The notes beneath the pieces were generated by a model. It made no database searches and was not told the DNA's origin. It worked only from the letters and a program-made list of their open reading frames with translations. 64,000 bases of DNA from Acidobacteriota bacterium (lineage in GTDB: Bacteria; Acidobacteriota; Terriglobia; Terriglobales; Acidobacteriaceae): NCBI GenBank assembly GCA_021805025.1, contig JAJZGF010000005.1, positions 1 to 64,000 on the forward strand. Direction: 5' to 3'. The position numbers were made by a program, and so were the translations under genes. This document shows, in pieces, positions 9,154 to 17,896 of this stretch; position 1 is the stretch's first letter, and each line of letters begins with the position of its first letter.

Positions 9154-9306
9154 CTATTTGTGCTGGCGCTTCTCCCGCCCGATCAGCCGCATCATCCGCA
9201 GATTAATCCGAAAGAACCGCCAAATCTGCCAGGGCACAAACGTCCGCATGAACAGCGTCCCGCGCGTCGGTTGCGTTGCATAGACATTGGTATTGATCTC
9301 GCTCAC
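9154..9306 (-). CDS. Small basic protein downstream of the SQR-like gene
   Basis: About 50 residues if the GTG with AAGGA 10 nt upstream is the start. It is strongly basic and aromatic at the end (FVPWQIWRFFRINLRMMRL), with no signal peptide and no clear transmembrane helix; it could be an amphipathic membrane-associated peptide. It starts about 30 nt after the end of the flavoprotein gene on the same strand, which suggests coupled expression. I do not recognise the family. Confidence 0.5.
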   Translation of the reverse strand: MSEINTNVYATQPTRGTLFMRTFVPWQIWRFFRINLRMMRLIGREKRQHK

Positions 9307-9338
9307 TGCCGCACCATCCTTTCTTCCCGCACGCGCGC

Positions 9339-10793
9339 TCACTCCGGAATCAGCCACCAGCCGAAGCGCAGATGAGCCTTATAGAGAAACATGTAGTGCA
9401 GAAGCACTTTGATCCAGTGACCGGCCAGCCCAATTTCGCCGGTCGTGTACTTCAGGTCGCGTCCGTACTTCGGATAACGCTCAAAATCCGGCACAATGGG
9501 AAATACCGTCATGGAGGCCGCCGTGCCCTTCAATAGGCTGGCCCCGGAGGAAGCCACGCAGGCCGCGCCCAGCTCTGCCATCGACGCCCCATGCAGCGGC
9601 CGCTCGATGCCCAACATCTTGTCCGCAATGCTGCGCGCCACCACGCGGCCCGTCGTGGCAGAGGGCATCCCGGTCCGCGGAGCCGTCGCAAAGATGGGCG
9701 TCCCCTTGGCGCTCACGTGCGGTCTCGAGATGGGATGCGGTGGCGCAAAGGCAATGCCCGCCGCAAAGATGTTGGGATACGCCGCGCTCTGGTAGGTCTT
9801 CGGCCAGTCGGCGGCCTTCCACTGCTCATACGGCTTCTGCGTGTAGTCGGCGTCCACGCGCATAAACCCGTTGGGCGCAAACATCTTCGCCGTAATCTCC
9901 TCGCCGGCGCGGTCAAAGGCCTTCAGGCCTACCCCGGCAAAGGGCGGCAGCAGCATCGCCATGTCGAAGGCCAGCTCGTGCTCTTCGCCGTCCAGCGTCT
10001 CGTAGAAGACCTTGCCCTTTTCCACCTTGCGCACATGGGCGCGCGTGATCGACCAGATATCTCGCTCGGCCAGCACCGATTCGGTAAAAATGTTGGTCGG
10101 AGTCACGTACCCGTTGCGCCGGATAAACGCGCCATCCATGCCAAAGTCGCCCAGCTCATACTCATTTGTGAGAAAGATGACCTCGGCCTTGTCGCGCACG
10201 CCGTGATGCCGCAGTTCAAACTCCAGATTTACCACGTACTCAAACGCCGCGCCCTGGCAGGTGCACTGGCCATGCCCGCTTCCCACGACAAAGCGGCAGC
10301 GCTCGCCCTGCTTCATCCGCACCACCAGCGCCAGAAACTCCTTCGCGGCTTCCGTGGCATGGTCCGGCGTGCAGACCGAGACGCTGTTCTTCCCAGGCCC
10401 CAATCCCTCCGTGGCCGCAAAGTTCAGCTTTGGACCGGTCGCGTTCACCAGGTAGTCATAGGGGATCCGGCTGCGCTGCCCCGGCTGATCGCCAGAGGTG
10501 CTCTCCACCACCACATACGGCACCGCCGAGTCTGCATCGCCCTCGGGATGAATCTCCACCGCGCGCGCCTGCTCAAACTGAATCCCCGCCCGGCGATAGA
10601 CCGGGGCCAGAGGAACGCTCACCTGTTCCTCCTGCATCAGTCCCAGGCCCAGCCAGATGTTGGAAGGAACCCAGTTGTAATGCGGCGTCGGCGCCACCAC
10701 CACCACTTCGTGCGTCTTGTCCAGCCACTTGCGCAGATACGACGCCGCGGTGTGACCGGCAATACCCGCTCCTAAAACCACTGCTCGACCCAT
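9339..10793 (-). CDS. Sulfide:quinone oxidoreductase-like FAD protein
   Basis: 484 residues. The N-terminal GAGIAGHTAASYLRKWL is the FAD-binding Rossmann motif, and the middle and end follow the SQR/FCSD layout, including NIFAAGIAF and a C-terminal amphipathic helix that ends YKAHLRFGWW, the membrane anchor seen in SQRs. A Cys pair in GQCTCQGA and a Cys in GAACVA could serve as the redox cysteines, but their spacing is not standard, so sulfide as substrate is inference. The ATG is chosen for AAGGAG 8 nt upstream. TGTGACA and TGTCACA half-sites lie 32 and 64 nt upstream. Confidence 0.8.
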   Translation of the reverse strand: MGRAVVLGAGIAGHTAASYLRKWLDKTHEVVVVAPTPHYNWVPSNIWLGLGLMQEEQVSVPLAPVYRRAGIQFEQARAVEIHPEGDADSAVPYVVVESTSGDQPGQRSRIPYDYLVNATGPKLNFAATEGLGPGKNSVSVCTPDHATEAAKEFLALVVRMKQGERCRFVVGSGHGQCTCQGAAFEYVVNLEFELRHHGVRDKAEVIFLTNEYELGDFGMDGAFIRRNGYVTPTNIFTESVLAERDIWSITRAHVRKVEKGKVFYETLDGEEHELAFDMAMLLPPFAGVGLKAFDRAGEEITAKMFAPNGFMRVDADYTQKPYEQWKAADWPKTYQSAAYPNIFAAGIAFAPPHPISRPHVSAKGTPIFATAPRTGMPSATTGRVVARSIADKMLGIERPLHGASMAELGAACVASSGASLLKGTAASMTVFPIVPDFERYPKYGRDLKYTTGEIGLAGHWIKVLLHYMFLYKAHLRFGWWLIPE

Positions 10794-11017
10794 GCCTCTC
10801 GCTCCTTCCGCTCTCTTGACCCAATGTGACAAGAGCCTGCGGTTGGCACAGTCCACTGTCACATCGGTTGCGGCCGACAGCGTGCGCGGCGCGGAGGGTC
10901 CGGTGCAATCACCCGGAGCGATGCGGCGGCCGAGCAGCCGCCAGCCAATCACGATAAATTCTGGCTGTAGTCTGCGAGCGCAACCACATCCCTGTCAAAT
11001 GGCGACCCTGCGGACAA

Positions 11018-11884
11018 TTACTTCGCTTTGGGTTGCTCGTTGGGCTGCTTCGGCGTAATGTCCTGCCCCTCGTAGATGATCTTCGAGGTCGAGCCGAACC
11101 GCTTGTAATCGGCGTACTTCACAACGTCGCGAATGTGCACATCCTCCGCCATGTAGCCATTGCCGCCGGAGAAGTGCAGGACCCCCTCGCCCTTGGTGTA
11201 GACCGGAAACCAGTAGTGCCCATCCACCTGCTGCCGCCAGGTCATGAACGGCGGATGAAGGTCTTCCTTGCCCTTGCGCGTGTCATCGGGCACCATCCTG
11301 CCGTCCGTCACCACAATCTGCAGATCCGTTGCATCCACCCAGATGCGGCCCAGCAAGTAGCGCTTGCCCTTCACGATCTGCTTTGGGCCTACATCAAACA
11401 CATAGCAGTCCACCTCATCCACCTTCTGCCGGCCCGCGTATTTGATGTTGTAGTCGTTCACCTGTTCAGTGGTCAGCACAAATGGATACCCATGCTGGAT
11501 GTCCTGCAGGTCCGAGGGCGACATCATCACCCGCTGCAGCGAGCTCTCCGGCGCAAACACAACCTTCTCGGTGCGGTGTCCCGAGGGGTCGAAGATCACG
11601 TCGTCCACCTCGTACCACTCTCCATCCACCTTGTTGTCGTCGTCGATTGTCTGCACGCGCGCTGTCCGGCGATAGGTATAGTGGTTCAGCGCATCCTGAA
11701 ACTCGCTTTCCTTGGCGGCAAATTTCTTGATAATTTCGTCGGCCGGCGTTGCCGGCGCCGAAATGTCCATCGGGCCAAATCCCGCGTCCAGCGGCATCGG
11801 CGTAAAGCTGTCCTGATCCTGCCCTGTGACCGTCATCGCCATCGCCAGCGCCGCCAGCGCCAACACCCACGCTCTGTTCCGCAT
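11018..11884 (-). CDS. Secreted LolA-like/lipoprotein-sorting-like protein
   Basis: 288 residues with a signal peptide (AWVLALAALAMAMTVTGQ) and a long mixed beta segment that includes YVFDVGPKQIVKGKRYLLGRIWVD and HYWFPVYTKGEGVL. This arrangement resembles the outer-membrane lipoprotein-sorting fold often found in acidobacterial secreted proteins. It is likely periplasmic; the ligand is unknown. A TTG two codons upstream has a closer G-rich ribosome site, so the start may move by two residues. No operon partner is obvious. Confidence 0.6.
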   Translation of the reverse strand: MRNRAWVLALAALAMAMTVTGQDQDSFTPMPLDAGFGPMDISAPATPADEIIKKFAAKESEFQDALNHYTYRRTARVQTIDDDNKVDGEWYEVDDVIFDPSGHRTEKVVFAPESSLQRVMMSPSDLQDIQHGYPFVLTTEQVNDYNIKYAGRQKVDEVDCYVFDVGPKQIVKGKRYLLGRIWVDATDLQIVVTDGRMVPDDTRKGKEDLHPPFMTWRQQVDGHYWFPVYTKGEGVLHFSGGNGYMAEDVHIRDVVKYADYKRFGSTSKIIYEGQDITPKQPNEQPKAK

Positions 11885-12228
11885 CTTCAAGGTCTACCCC
11901 CGCCGTTTCATCGTAATCGGCATCGCCCGCCGCTTCCGGATCGCCCCCCGGCTGGTTTCTTCCGTAACGTACAACATTAGACGCATATACATCGCGCCGG
12001 GGTGGCCGGACAATTGTATGTTGATACCATCTACCCCAGATGTGTGCCTTCTCCGGCCCCTTGCTCGCCAAAGCCGAAGTGGGTTCACAAGGTCAATGAT
12101 GCGGTTGGCTGAGCTTCTGGAACGCGCGACGGCCCTGACGGAAATGCCAGATTTGCGTCACACAATTCGCCGTTCAAACCGGTTAGATCGTCTAAACTTT
12201 GGCCTAACGGCTTCAGGAGACGGACGCA
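11885..12228. other. Intergenic region between divergent genes
   Basis: 344 nt that should hold promoters for the secreted protein on the minus strand and the sensor-like gene on the plus strand. AGGAGA at 12215-12220 is the ribosome site of the latter. An imperfect palindrome GTTAGATCGTCTAAAC lies at 12182-12197, about 35 nt before that gene, and could be an operator. No gene is seen. Confidence 0.5.
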
Positions 12229-14256
12229 GTGTCCACGCCAGATAGCTACCAACTACCGGCAGTCATGCTTACGGCACTCCTCTTGCCGGCCTTTGCGCAG
12301 CTTTACTGGCGCTCCCGCGACACGCGGACACTCCTCTGGCTCCTCGGCTTCCTCTTCGCCTTCCTGCGCATGCTCCAGTCTTATCAACTGGGCATTTGGA
12401 ATCTTGCCGATGCCCACGAACATCCCTGGGTGGCGGCCGCCGGCCTCACCTTTGTCCAGATCAGCTCCGGTCTGTTCCTGGCTTCCCTGTCGCCGCTTAC
12501 CTTCCGCATCGGCCAGCGCCGGATTCTTTACGTGATCCCCTTCACGCTGCCCCTCACCCTCTACGCCTTTCTGTTCTACGTTAAATACAACGGGGCGCTC
12601 CCTCCGGGTATCCCGTTTCTGCTCTTTCCGGCCCTCGGGGCGCTGTCTCTGCTGGTCGGCTGCTTCTGGGCCTTTGCCCGCGGCAGCATGCCCACCTGGC
12701 TCGGCCTCGCACTCTGCATCTTCATGGGCGGAGCAGGCCTCTGGATCTGCGTGAGAATCGGCGGAGCGTGGCCCTTGCTCTTCGTCGAGTGCGCCCTGCA
12801 CCTCACCACCGCGCTCCTGGTCTTTTATGTCTTCCGCCGCCTCTCGCCCGGAACCTTCCTCGCCGGTGCTGGCTTCATCGCCTGGTCTTTGAACTTCGCC
12901 GACATCGTTCCTCCCCTCAAAACCCACGCGCTCATTCAACTCACCATGCTCCGCATCTTCTCTCTGGGAGCCATAGTCGCAGCTATCGGCATGATTCTGC
13001 TTGCCTTGGAGGATCAGCTCGACCTGCAGAAGACCTCCCAGATGCGCGAGCAGCGCGCCCGCAAGGAGTTGGAGGCCTACACCCGGCTCACCCTTTCACG
13101 CAGGCGCCTCGACGACTTCGATCGCCAGGGCCCGCAAATCTGCCAGACCATTGTTGAAAACAGTTGCTTTGAGCAGTCAGCCCTGCTCCTGCTCCGCGGC
13201 TCCAGCCAGTTCCGCCTCGCAGGAACCGCCGGCTTTGCCGATTCCACCATCAACGCCATCGAGTCGCTCGTCTCCCGCATCCCGGTCGAGGAGTTTCTCG
13301 CCCCCGACTCGACTCCCGTCGCGGTCGCAGGCAGCCACTCCTACAGCCTCAACCTCCGCCCGTGGCTCCTCCCCGGAGACGACCTCGAACGCCTCCGCTT
13401 CACTGAGGTCATCGCCGTCCCGCTGCCCGGACGCCAGAACGCGGAAGGCGCCATCCTCCTCTCGGCGCAGCGCGACCGCTACCAGAGCCTCCGCTCCGAA
13501 GACCTGATGCCCGTCGAAGTGCTCGCCTCCCGCATCCAGTCCGCACGCAGCCAGACCATGATGCTGGAGAAGCTCGTCGAGAGCGAAAAGTTCGCCAGCC
13601 TCGGACAGTTAGCCAGCAACGTTACCTGGCAATTGAACAATCCGCTGACCGTCATCCTGGGCTACGCATCCCTGCTGGAGGCTGCGGAAAACAAAGAGCC
13701 GCAAGAGATAAAAGCTGTCGAGGCCATCCTGTCCGAGGCCCGCAACATGCGTACCATCCTCGAAAGCCTTTCCCGCTTGTCGCGCAACCAGCCCGAGGAG
13801 TTCTCCGCCGTTTCGGTCACTGAACTGCTCAATGACATCGAGCAGTTGCACCGCTCCGAGTTCGTGCATCGCTCCATCGACTTCCGCCTTCGCATTGCGC
13901 CCGGCGTACCCCGCGTCCTGGGCAACGCCCAGCAGGTCCGCCAGGCCGTCCTCTACTGCCTGCAGTTCGCCATTGAAGCCGTCGAAGGCCCCGACTCAGG
14001 CAGCGAGCGCTCCGTCCAGGTCGACGCAACCTCTGCCGACGAGATGGTCAAAATCGTCATCTCCCACTCCGGCCCCGGCTTCCTCCATCCCAACCGCACC
14101 TTCGACTCCTTTGTCCCCGTGGCGGCCGCCGGAGAAACCGCGGGCCTCGGCCTCAATCTGTGCGCCACCATCCTCCGCGAAAACAGCGGCCGCATCTCCG
14201 CCATGAACCTTGAGCCGCGCGGCGCGGCCCTTGTCCTCGAACTGCAGTCCGCATAA
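12229..14256 (+). CDS. Histidine-kinase-like protein with 7 TM segments and degenerate catalytic motifs
   Basis: 675 residues. Residues 1-255 contain about seven hydrophobic helices, followed by a helical linker, a GAF-like region (about 300-440) and a kinase-like core. The dimerisation helix has SLGQLASNVTWQLNNPLTVI, where the phospho-accepting His is W467 and the next Glu is Q468. The N-box reads LQFAIEAV, with F580 in place of Asn. The G1 box reads SHSGPGF, with H613 where Asp normally binds ATP adenine. GLGLNLC (G2) is kept. Autophosphorylation is therefore unlikely; a signalling scaffold is more plausible. The GTG start has AGGAGA 8 nt upstream. No response regulator is adjacent. Confidence 0.8.
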   Translation: MSTPDSYQLPAVMLTALLLPAFAQLYWRSRDTRTLLWLLGFLFAFLRMLQSYQLGIWNLADAHEHPWVAAAGLTFVQISSGLFLASLSPLTFRIGQRRILYVIPFTLPLTLYAFLFYVKYNGALPPGIPFLLFPALGALSLLVGCFWAFARGSMPTWLGLALCIFMGGAGLWICVRIGGAWPLLFVECALHLTTALLVFYVFRRLSPGTFLAGAGFIAWSLNFADIVPPLKTHALIQLTMLRIFSLGAIVAAIGMILLALEDQLDLQKTSQMREQRARKELEAYTRLTLSRRRLDDFDRQGPQICQTIVENSCFEQSALLLLRGSSQFRLAGTAGFADSTINAIESLVSRIPVEEFLAPDSTPVAVAGSHSYSLNLRPWLLPGDDLERLRFTEVIAVPLPGRQNAEGAILLSAQRDRYQSLRSEDLMPVEVLASRIQSARSQTMMLEKLVESEKFASLGQLASNVTWQLNNPLTVILGYASLLEAAENKEPQEIKAVEAILSEARNMRTILESLSRLSRNQPEEFSAVSVTELLNDIEQLHRSEFVHRSIDFRLRIAPGVPRVLGNAQQVRQAVLYCLQFAIEAVEGPDSGSERSVQVDATSADEMVKIVISHSGPGFLHPNRTFDSFVPVAAAGETAGLGLNLCATILRENSGRISAMNLEPRGAALVLELQSA

Positions 14257-14328
14257 GCCTTTCCCTCCGGGTGTACACTTTCCCTTCGCGCTCCGGAGGT
14301 CGCTCTCCCGCGCGCGTACTGGCGCCTT

Positions 14329-16545
14329 ATGCGGAAATCTTCTCTCGTTCTTTCGTTCGCCCTCGTCGTCGCCTCCATCCCGGTCACATGCGCCCAAACC
14401 ATCCAGCCCCGGCGCCCCATGACCTTCGAGGACATGATGCGCATGAAGCGCCTGGGCGACACCGCCGTCTCGCCCGACGGAAAATGGCTGGCCTACTCCG
14501 TCACAACGGTCGACCTCGACAAGAATTCAAAGACCGCGGCGCTGTTCCTGCAGCCCATCGCAGGCGGCGACCCAAAACCGATCTCCGTCACCCAGCCCGG
14601 CGACAGCGGCCTCCAGTTCTCCGCCGATGGCAAGCGCATCCTCTTCCTCAGCAGTCGCTCCGGCGGTCAGCAGGTCTGGCTCGCCGACTTTGACCCCGTC
14701 ACCGGCGCCGCCAGCAACGCAACACAGCTCACCCGCATCGCCACTGAGGCCGACAACGCCATCTGGTCGCCCGACGGCAAATCCATCGTCTTCACCTCGG
14801 CCGTCTATCCCGACTGTGCACCCATCACCATCTCTGACTTCGCCACCGGCAACGCCTGCAACGCTGCAAAAGACAAAGCCGCCGCAGACAACCCCGTCAA
14901 GGCGCAGATCTGGACCCAGCTGCTCTACCGCCACTGGGACCACTTCACCGGCGAGAAGCGCTCCCACTTGTTTTTGATTGCGGTCGAGAGCGGTGGAGTC
15001 CGCGACCTGACCCCCGCCAACCCGCACGACGTGCCACCCTTCTCGCTGGAAGGCGGCGGTTGCGGCTGCGCGTTCGCGCCCGATGCAAAAGAACTCGCGC
15101 TTACCGATAACCCCGATCCCGTCCCCGCCATCAGCACCAGCCCCCGCATCTACACCCTCGACCTGACCAACCCCGCAGCCAGGCCCGTGCAGATCAGCAC
15201 CTCCGCCGGCGGCAACTTCTCGCCCGCCTACTCGCCCGACGGCAAGTACATCGCCTGGCGCTCGCAGGCGCGCGCGGGGTATGAGAGCGACAAATTCCGC
15301 CTGGTGGCGTACAACCGCGCGGCGAAGACGATCAAGGACGTTCTCCCCAATTTCGACCGTTGGGTGGATGAGTTCGTGTGGACTAATCCGAATGGCATCC
15401 TATTCACCGCAGGTGATCGCGGGCAAGAGAGCGTCTTCAGAGCGAATCCACTGAGTGACAAAGTTGGCCTGGCAGCATGGGGTGGTACCTTTAGTGATTT
15501 ACATCTGGTAACAAATCCGCTGCCTCCGGGAGCCTTGTTCTCCTTCGCGCCCGATTCAATCGTGGCTACGCAAATGAAGGTGGATCGTCCCTCCGAGGTG
15601 GTTTCCGTCTTGCTCTCCGATAGTTGGCCGATTTTCATCGGAAAAAATGGAGATCCTCTGGACCATATTGCGGAAAATGGAAGTGGCGGTCGCCCCAACT
15701 CCATCACACATTTGAACGACACCCTCCTCGCCCAGCTCGACCTCCCCAAGATGCAGTCCTTCTGGTTCACCGCCACAGACGGTACCAAACTGCAGGGCTT
15801 TCTGATCAACCCGCCAGCATTCGATCCAGCAAAGAAGTATCCAGTCAAGTTCCTCATCCACGGCGGCCCGCAGGGCGCATGGGACGACTCCTGGTCCTAC
15901 CGCTGGAATCCCGAGCTCTTCGCCGCCAACGGCTACGTTGTCGTCATGGTCAACCCCCGCGGCAGCACCGGCTACGGCCAGGCCTTCGTCGACGGTGTCA
16001 ACGGCGACTGGGGCGGCAAGCCCTTCACCGACCTGATGACCGGTCTCGACTACGCCGAGCAGCATTATCCCTTCATCGACAAGACGCGCGAGTGCGCCCT
16101 CGGCGCCAGCTACGGCGGCTACATGGCCAACTGGATCCTCGGCCACACCAACCGCTTCAAGTGCATCGTCTCCCACGACGGCATGTTCAACGCCGAGTCC
16201 GCCTTCGGCAGCACAGAAGAGCTCTGGTTCAACACGTGGGAGTTCAAGGGCGCTCCGTGGGACTACTACGGCAAGCCCGATTACGAGAATCCCTTCCGCA
16301 AGTGGTCGCCCTCGCTCTCGGCAAAAAACTTCAAGACGCCGACGCTCGTCATCCACTCGCAGCACGACTACCGCCTCGACCTGAGCGAGGGATTGCAGCT
16401 CTTCACCACGCTGCAACTCCTGCATGTGCCCAGCAAAATGCTCTATTTCCCCGACGAGAGTCACTGGGTCCTCAAGCCGCAGAACTCCCAGCTCTGGTGG
16501 AAGACCGTCAACGATTGGGTGGATCAGTGGACGAAGCAGAAATAG
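14329..16545 (+). CDS. Secreted S9 family peptidase (prolyl-oligopeptidase type)
   Basis: 738 residues with a signal peptide (SLVLSFALVVASIPVTCAQ). A beta-propeller made of WD40/TolB-like blades (SPDGKWLAYS, SADGKRILFLS, SPDGKYIAWR) precedes an alpha/beta-hydrolase domain with GASYGGYM (S594), HDYRLD (D680) and ESHWVL (H712), the complete Ser-Asp-His triad. It should cleave short peptides in the periplasm or outside. Bases about 15300-15715, covering the junction of propeller and hydrolase, have visibly more A/T and different codons than the flanks, which suggests recombination. It starts 72 nt after the sensor-like gene. Confidence 0.9.
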   Translation: MRKSSLVLSFALVVASIPVTCAQTIQPRRPMTFEDMMRMKRLGDTAVSPDGKWLAYSVTTVDLDKNSKTAALFLQPIAGGDPKPISVTQPGDSGLQFSADGKRILFLSSRSGGQQVWLADFDPVTGAASNATQLTRIATEADNAIWSPDGKSIVFTSAVYPDCAPITISDFATGNACNAAKDKAAADNPVKAQIWTQLLYRHWDHFTGEKRSHLFLIAVESGGVRDLTPANPHDVPPFSLEGGGCGCAFAPDAKELALTDNPDPVPAISTSPRIYTLDLTNPAARPVQISTSAGGNFSPAYSPDGKYIAWRSQARAGYESDKFRLVAYNRAAKTIKDVLPNFDRWVDEFVWTNPNGILFTAGDRGQESVFRANPLSDKVGLAAWGGTFSDLHLVTNPLPPGALFSFAPDSIVATQMKVDRPSEVVSVLLSDSWPIFIGKNGDPLDHIAENGSGGRPNSITHLNDTLLAQLDLPKMQSFWFTATDGTKLQGFLINPPAFDPAKKYPVKFLIHGGPQGAWDDSWSYRWNPELFAANGYVVVMVNPRGSTGYGQAFVDGVNGDWGGKPFTDLMTGLDYAEQHYPFIDKTRECALGASYGGYMANWILGHTNRFKCIVSHDGMFNAESAFGSTEELWFNTWEFKGAPWDYYGKPDYENPFRKWSPSLSAKNFKTPTLVIHSQHDYRLDLSEGLQLFTTLQLLHVPSKMLYFPDESHWVLKPQNSQLWWKTVNDWVDQWTKQK

Positions 16546-16548
16546 CCT

Positions 16549-16576
16549 GTACTACACAATTTATTTCGTGTAATAC
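16549..16576. promoter_or_regulatory. Inverted repeat upstream of vapBC (candidate operator)
   Basis: GTACTACAC (16549-16557) and GTGTAATAC (16568-16576) form an imperfect palindrome around an AT-rich 10-nt spacer, ten bases before the antitoxin start. Ribbon-helix-helix antitoxins usually repress their own operon at such sites. Confidence 0.6.
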
Positions 16577-16586
16577 AATCGTATCC

Positions 16587-16844
16587 ATGAAGACAACCGT
16601 GCAGGCACGTCTGGATGAGGTGACGCAGCGAGCGCTGAACAGATTGGTTCAGCGTCATGGGTTAAGCACGTCCGAAATCGTCCGGGAGGGCATTCGCTTG
16701 GTTGAAAAGCAAGTTGCAGCGCCCAAAGGACCAAGACTGATTGGGGCAGGCATGTTCGACAGCGGCATCCCCGACCTGTCAACCAATAGGAAATACATGC
16801 AGGGCTTGGGATTGAAACGACGCAAGGATGCGGGTAGAAGGTGA
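16587..16844 (+). CDS. CopG/RHH-type antitoxin (VapB-like)
   Basis: 85 residues. MKTTVQARLDEVTQRALNRL and HGLSTSEIVREGIRLVEKQ are the strand and two helices of a ribbon-helix-helix DNA-binding domain. The C-terminal part should wrap and block the PIN toxin. The toxin start overlaps the stop by 4 nt (GTGA), which ties the two in one operon. An inverted repeat lies just upstream. The ATG is used because the longer frame upstream runs through the S9 gene. Confidence 0.85.
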   Translation: MKTTVQARLDEVTQRALNRLVQRHGLSTSEIVREGIRLVEKQVAAPKGPRLIGAGMFDSGIPDLSTNRKYMQGLGLKRRKDAGRR

Positions 16845-17257
16845 AGCCAATCCTTGTCGATACCAGCTTTCTGGTTGCGATCTATAACCGGGCCGATTCA
16901 CATCATGCGCGCTGCATGACCGTGCATGAGACCATCTATCGACCTCTAGTGACCTGTGAGCCGGTCATCACGGAGTGTTTCCATTTGCTCCATGGGGTCG
17001 AGGGGGTTGAAGAAGCACTTCTGACGAGCGTGGAAACCAGGCAACTAACGGTCCCATTCGCACTTGGCGGTTCCTGCGGCCCGGTGCGTTCCATTATGAA
17101 GAAGTACCGGGACACACCTGCCGATTTTGCAGACGCTTGTCTCATCCACATGGCAGATCAATTGGACACCGGCGACATCCTCACGCTGGACAGCGATTTC
17201 AAACACTACCGCTGGCGCCGCAACAAGCCCTTCCGGCTCCTGGTTCCTATAAAGTAA
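16841..17257 (+). CDS. PIN-domain toxin (VapC-like)
   Basis: 138 residues. The acidic PIN site is complete: D7 in LVDTSF, E45 in ITECFH, D95 and D98 in DFADAC, and D117/D119 in TLDSDF. PIN toxins are Mg-dependent RNases that cut tRNA or rRNA when the antitoxin is lost. The GTG start overlaps the antitoxin stop. A palindromic repeat begins 9 nt after the stop and may end transcription. Confidence 0.88.
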   Translation: MKPILVDTSFLVAIYNRADSHHARCMTVHETIYRPLVTCEPVITECFHLLHGVEGVEEALLTSVETRQLTVPFALGGSCGPVRSIMKKYRDTPADFADACLIHMADQLDTGDILTLDSDFKHYRWRRNKPFRLLVPIK

Positions 17258-17266
17258 GCCGGGTGC

Positions 17267-17301
17267 CCCACCCTAAACGCGTTCTTTGCGTTTAGGGTGG
17301 G
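17267..17301. repeat. Dispersed palindromic element, type A (14-bp perfect stem)
   Basis: CCCACCCTAAACGC (17267-17280) pairs with GCGTTTAGGGTGGG (17288-17301) around GTTCTTT. It follows GGGTG and is followed by AAAGCACGAACCTCAA. The same layout (GGTGCCCCAC, T-rich loop, AGGGTGGGA) recurs at 47263-47297, and the tail CACGAACCTCAA recurs at 45601. It may also serve as a terminator of vapBC. Confidence 0.75.
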
Positions 17302-17326
17302 AAAGCACGAACCTCAAAGAGTCTCC

Positions 17327-17887
17327 ATGTCCTTCCCGCGCAAACCCGCGAAGCCCCGCGAACCCCTCAACGAACGGGGCCTCTACGACTACGCCGTCAA
17401 GGCCCTCGGCCGCACCATGCGGACAGAAGCCGAACTCCGCCGCCTCATGCAATCCCGCGTCGAGCCCGGTGAGCGCGGCCAGGCCATCATCGCCTCCACC
17501 CTCGCCCGCCTCAAAGAGCAGCGCTACATCGACGACCAGGCCTACGCGGAAGCGTTCACCCGCCTCCGCCAGGAGAACGAGAAGCTCGGTCAGCGCACCG
17601 TCCGCCAGAAGCTCGCGCAGAAGGGCATCGCCCGCTCCATCGCGGACACCGCCGTCGACGCCCACTACGCCGCCACCGATGAGGAAGCCCTCGCCCGCCA
17701 GCACATCGAGCGCAAGCGCATCTGCAAGCCCGAGAACGAAAAGGAGACGGCTCGCGTCATGCGCCGCCTCGTCGCCGCAGGGTTCTCCACCGGCGTCATC
17801 TACAAAATCCTCCGCCAGTGGAACGTCCCCGACGAATCCCTCGCCGCCCTCGACACGCTGGACACGGATAAGAGTGACGACCTCTGA
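17327..17887 (+). CDS. recX: Regulatory protein RecX
   Basis: 186 residues. The pattern LYDYAVKALGRTMRTEAELRR, RLKEQRYIDDQAYAEAFTR and KLGQRTVRQKLAQKGIA matches the three-helix repeats of RecX, which binds RecA filaments and inhibits recombination and the SOS response. recA is not in the window, so recX is not in its common recA-adjacent position. The ribosome site is weak (AGAG). The gene ends 9 nt before the convergent vapC. Confidence 0.88.
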   Translation: MSFPRKPAKPREPLNERGLYDYAVKALGRTMRTEAELRRLMQSRVEPGERGQAIIASTLARLKEQRYIDDQAYAEAFTRLRQENEKLGQRTVRQKLAQKGIARSIADTAVDAHYAATDEEALARQHIERKRICKPENEKETARVMRRLVAAGFSTGVIYKILRQWNVPDESLAALDTLDTDKSDDL

Positions 17888-17896
17888 CCGGTATCC

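Noticed and set aside
9591-10775. Open frame opposite the SQR-like gene
   Set aside because: No domain, very high His/Arg content, typical of reversed GC-rich coding sequence.
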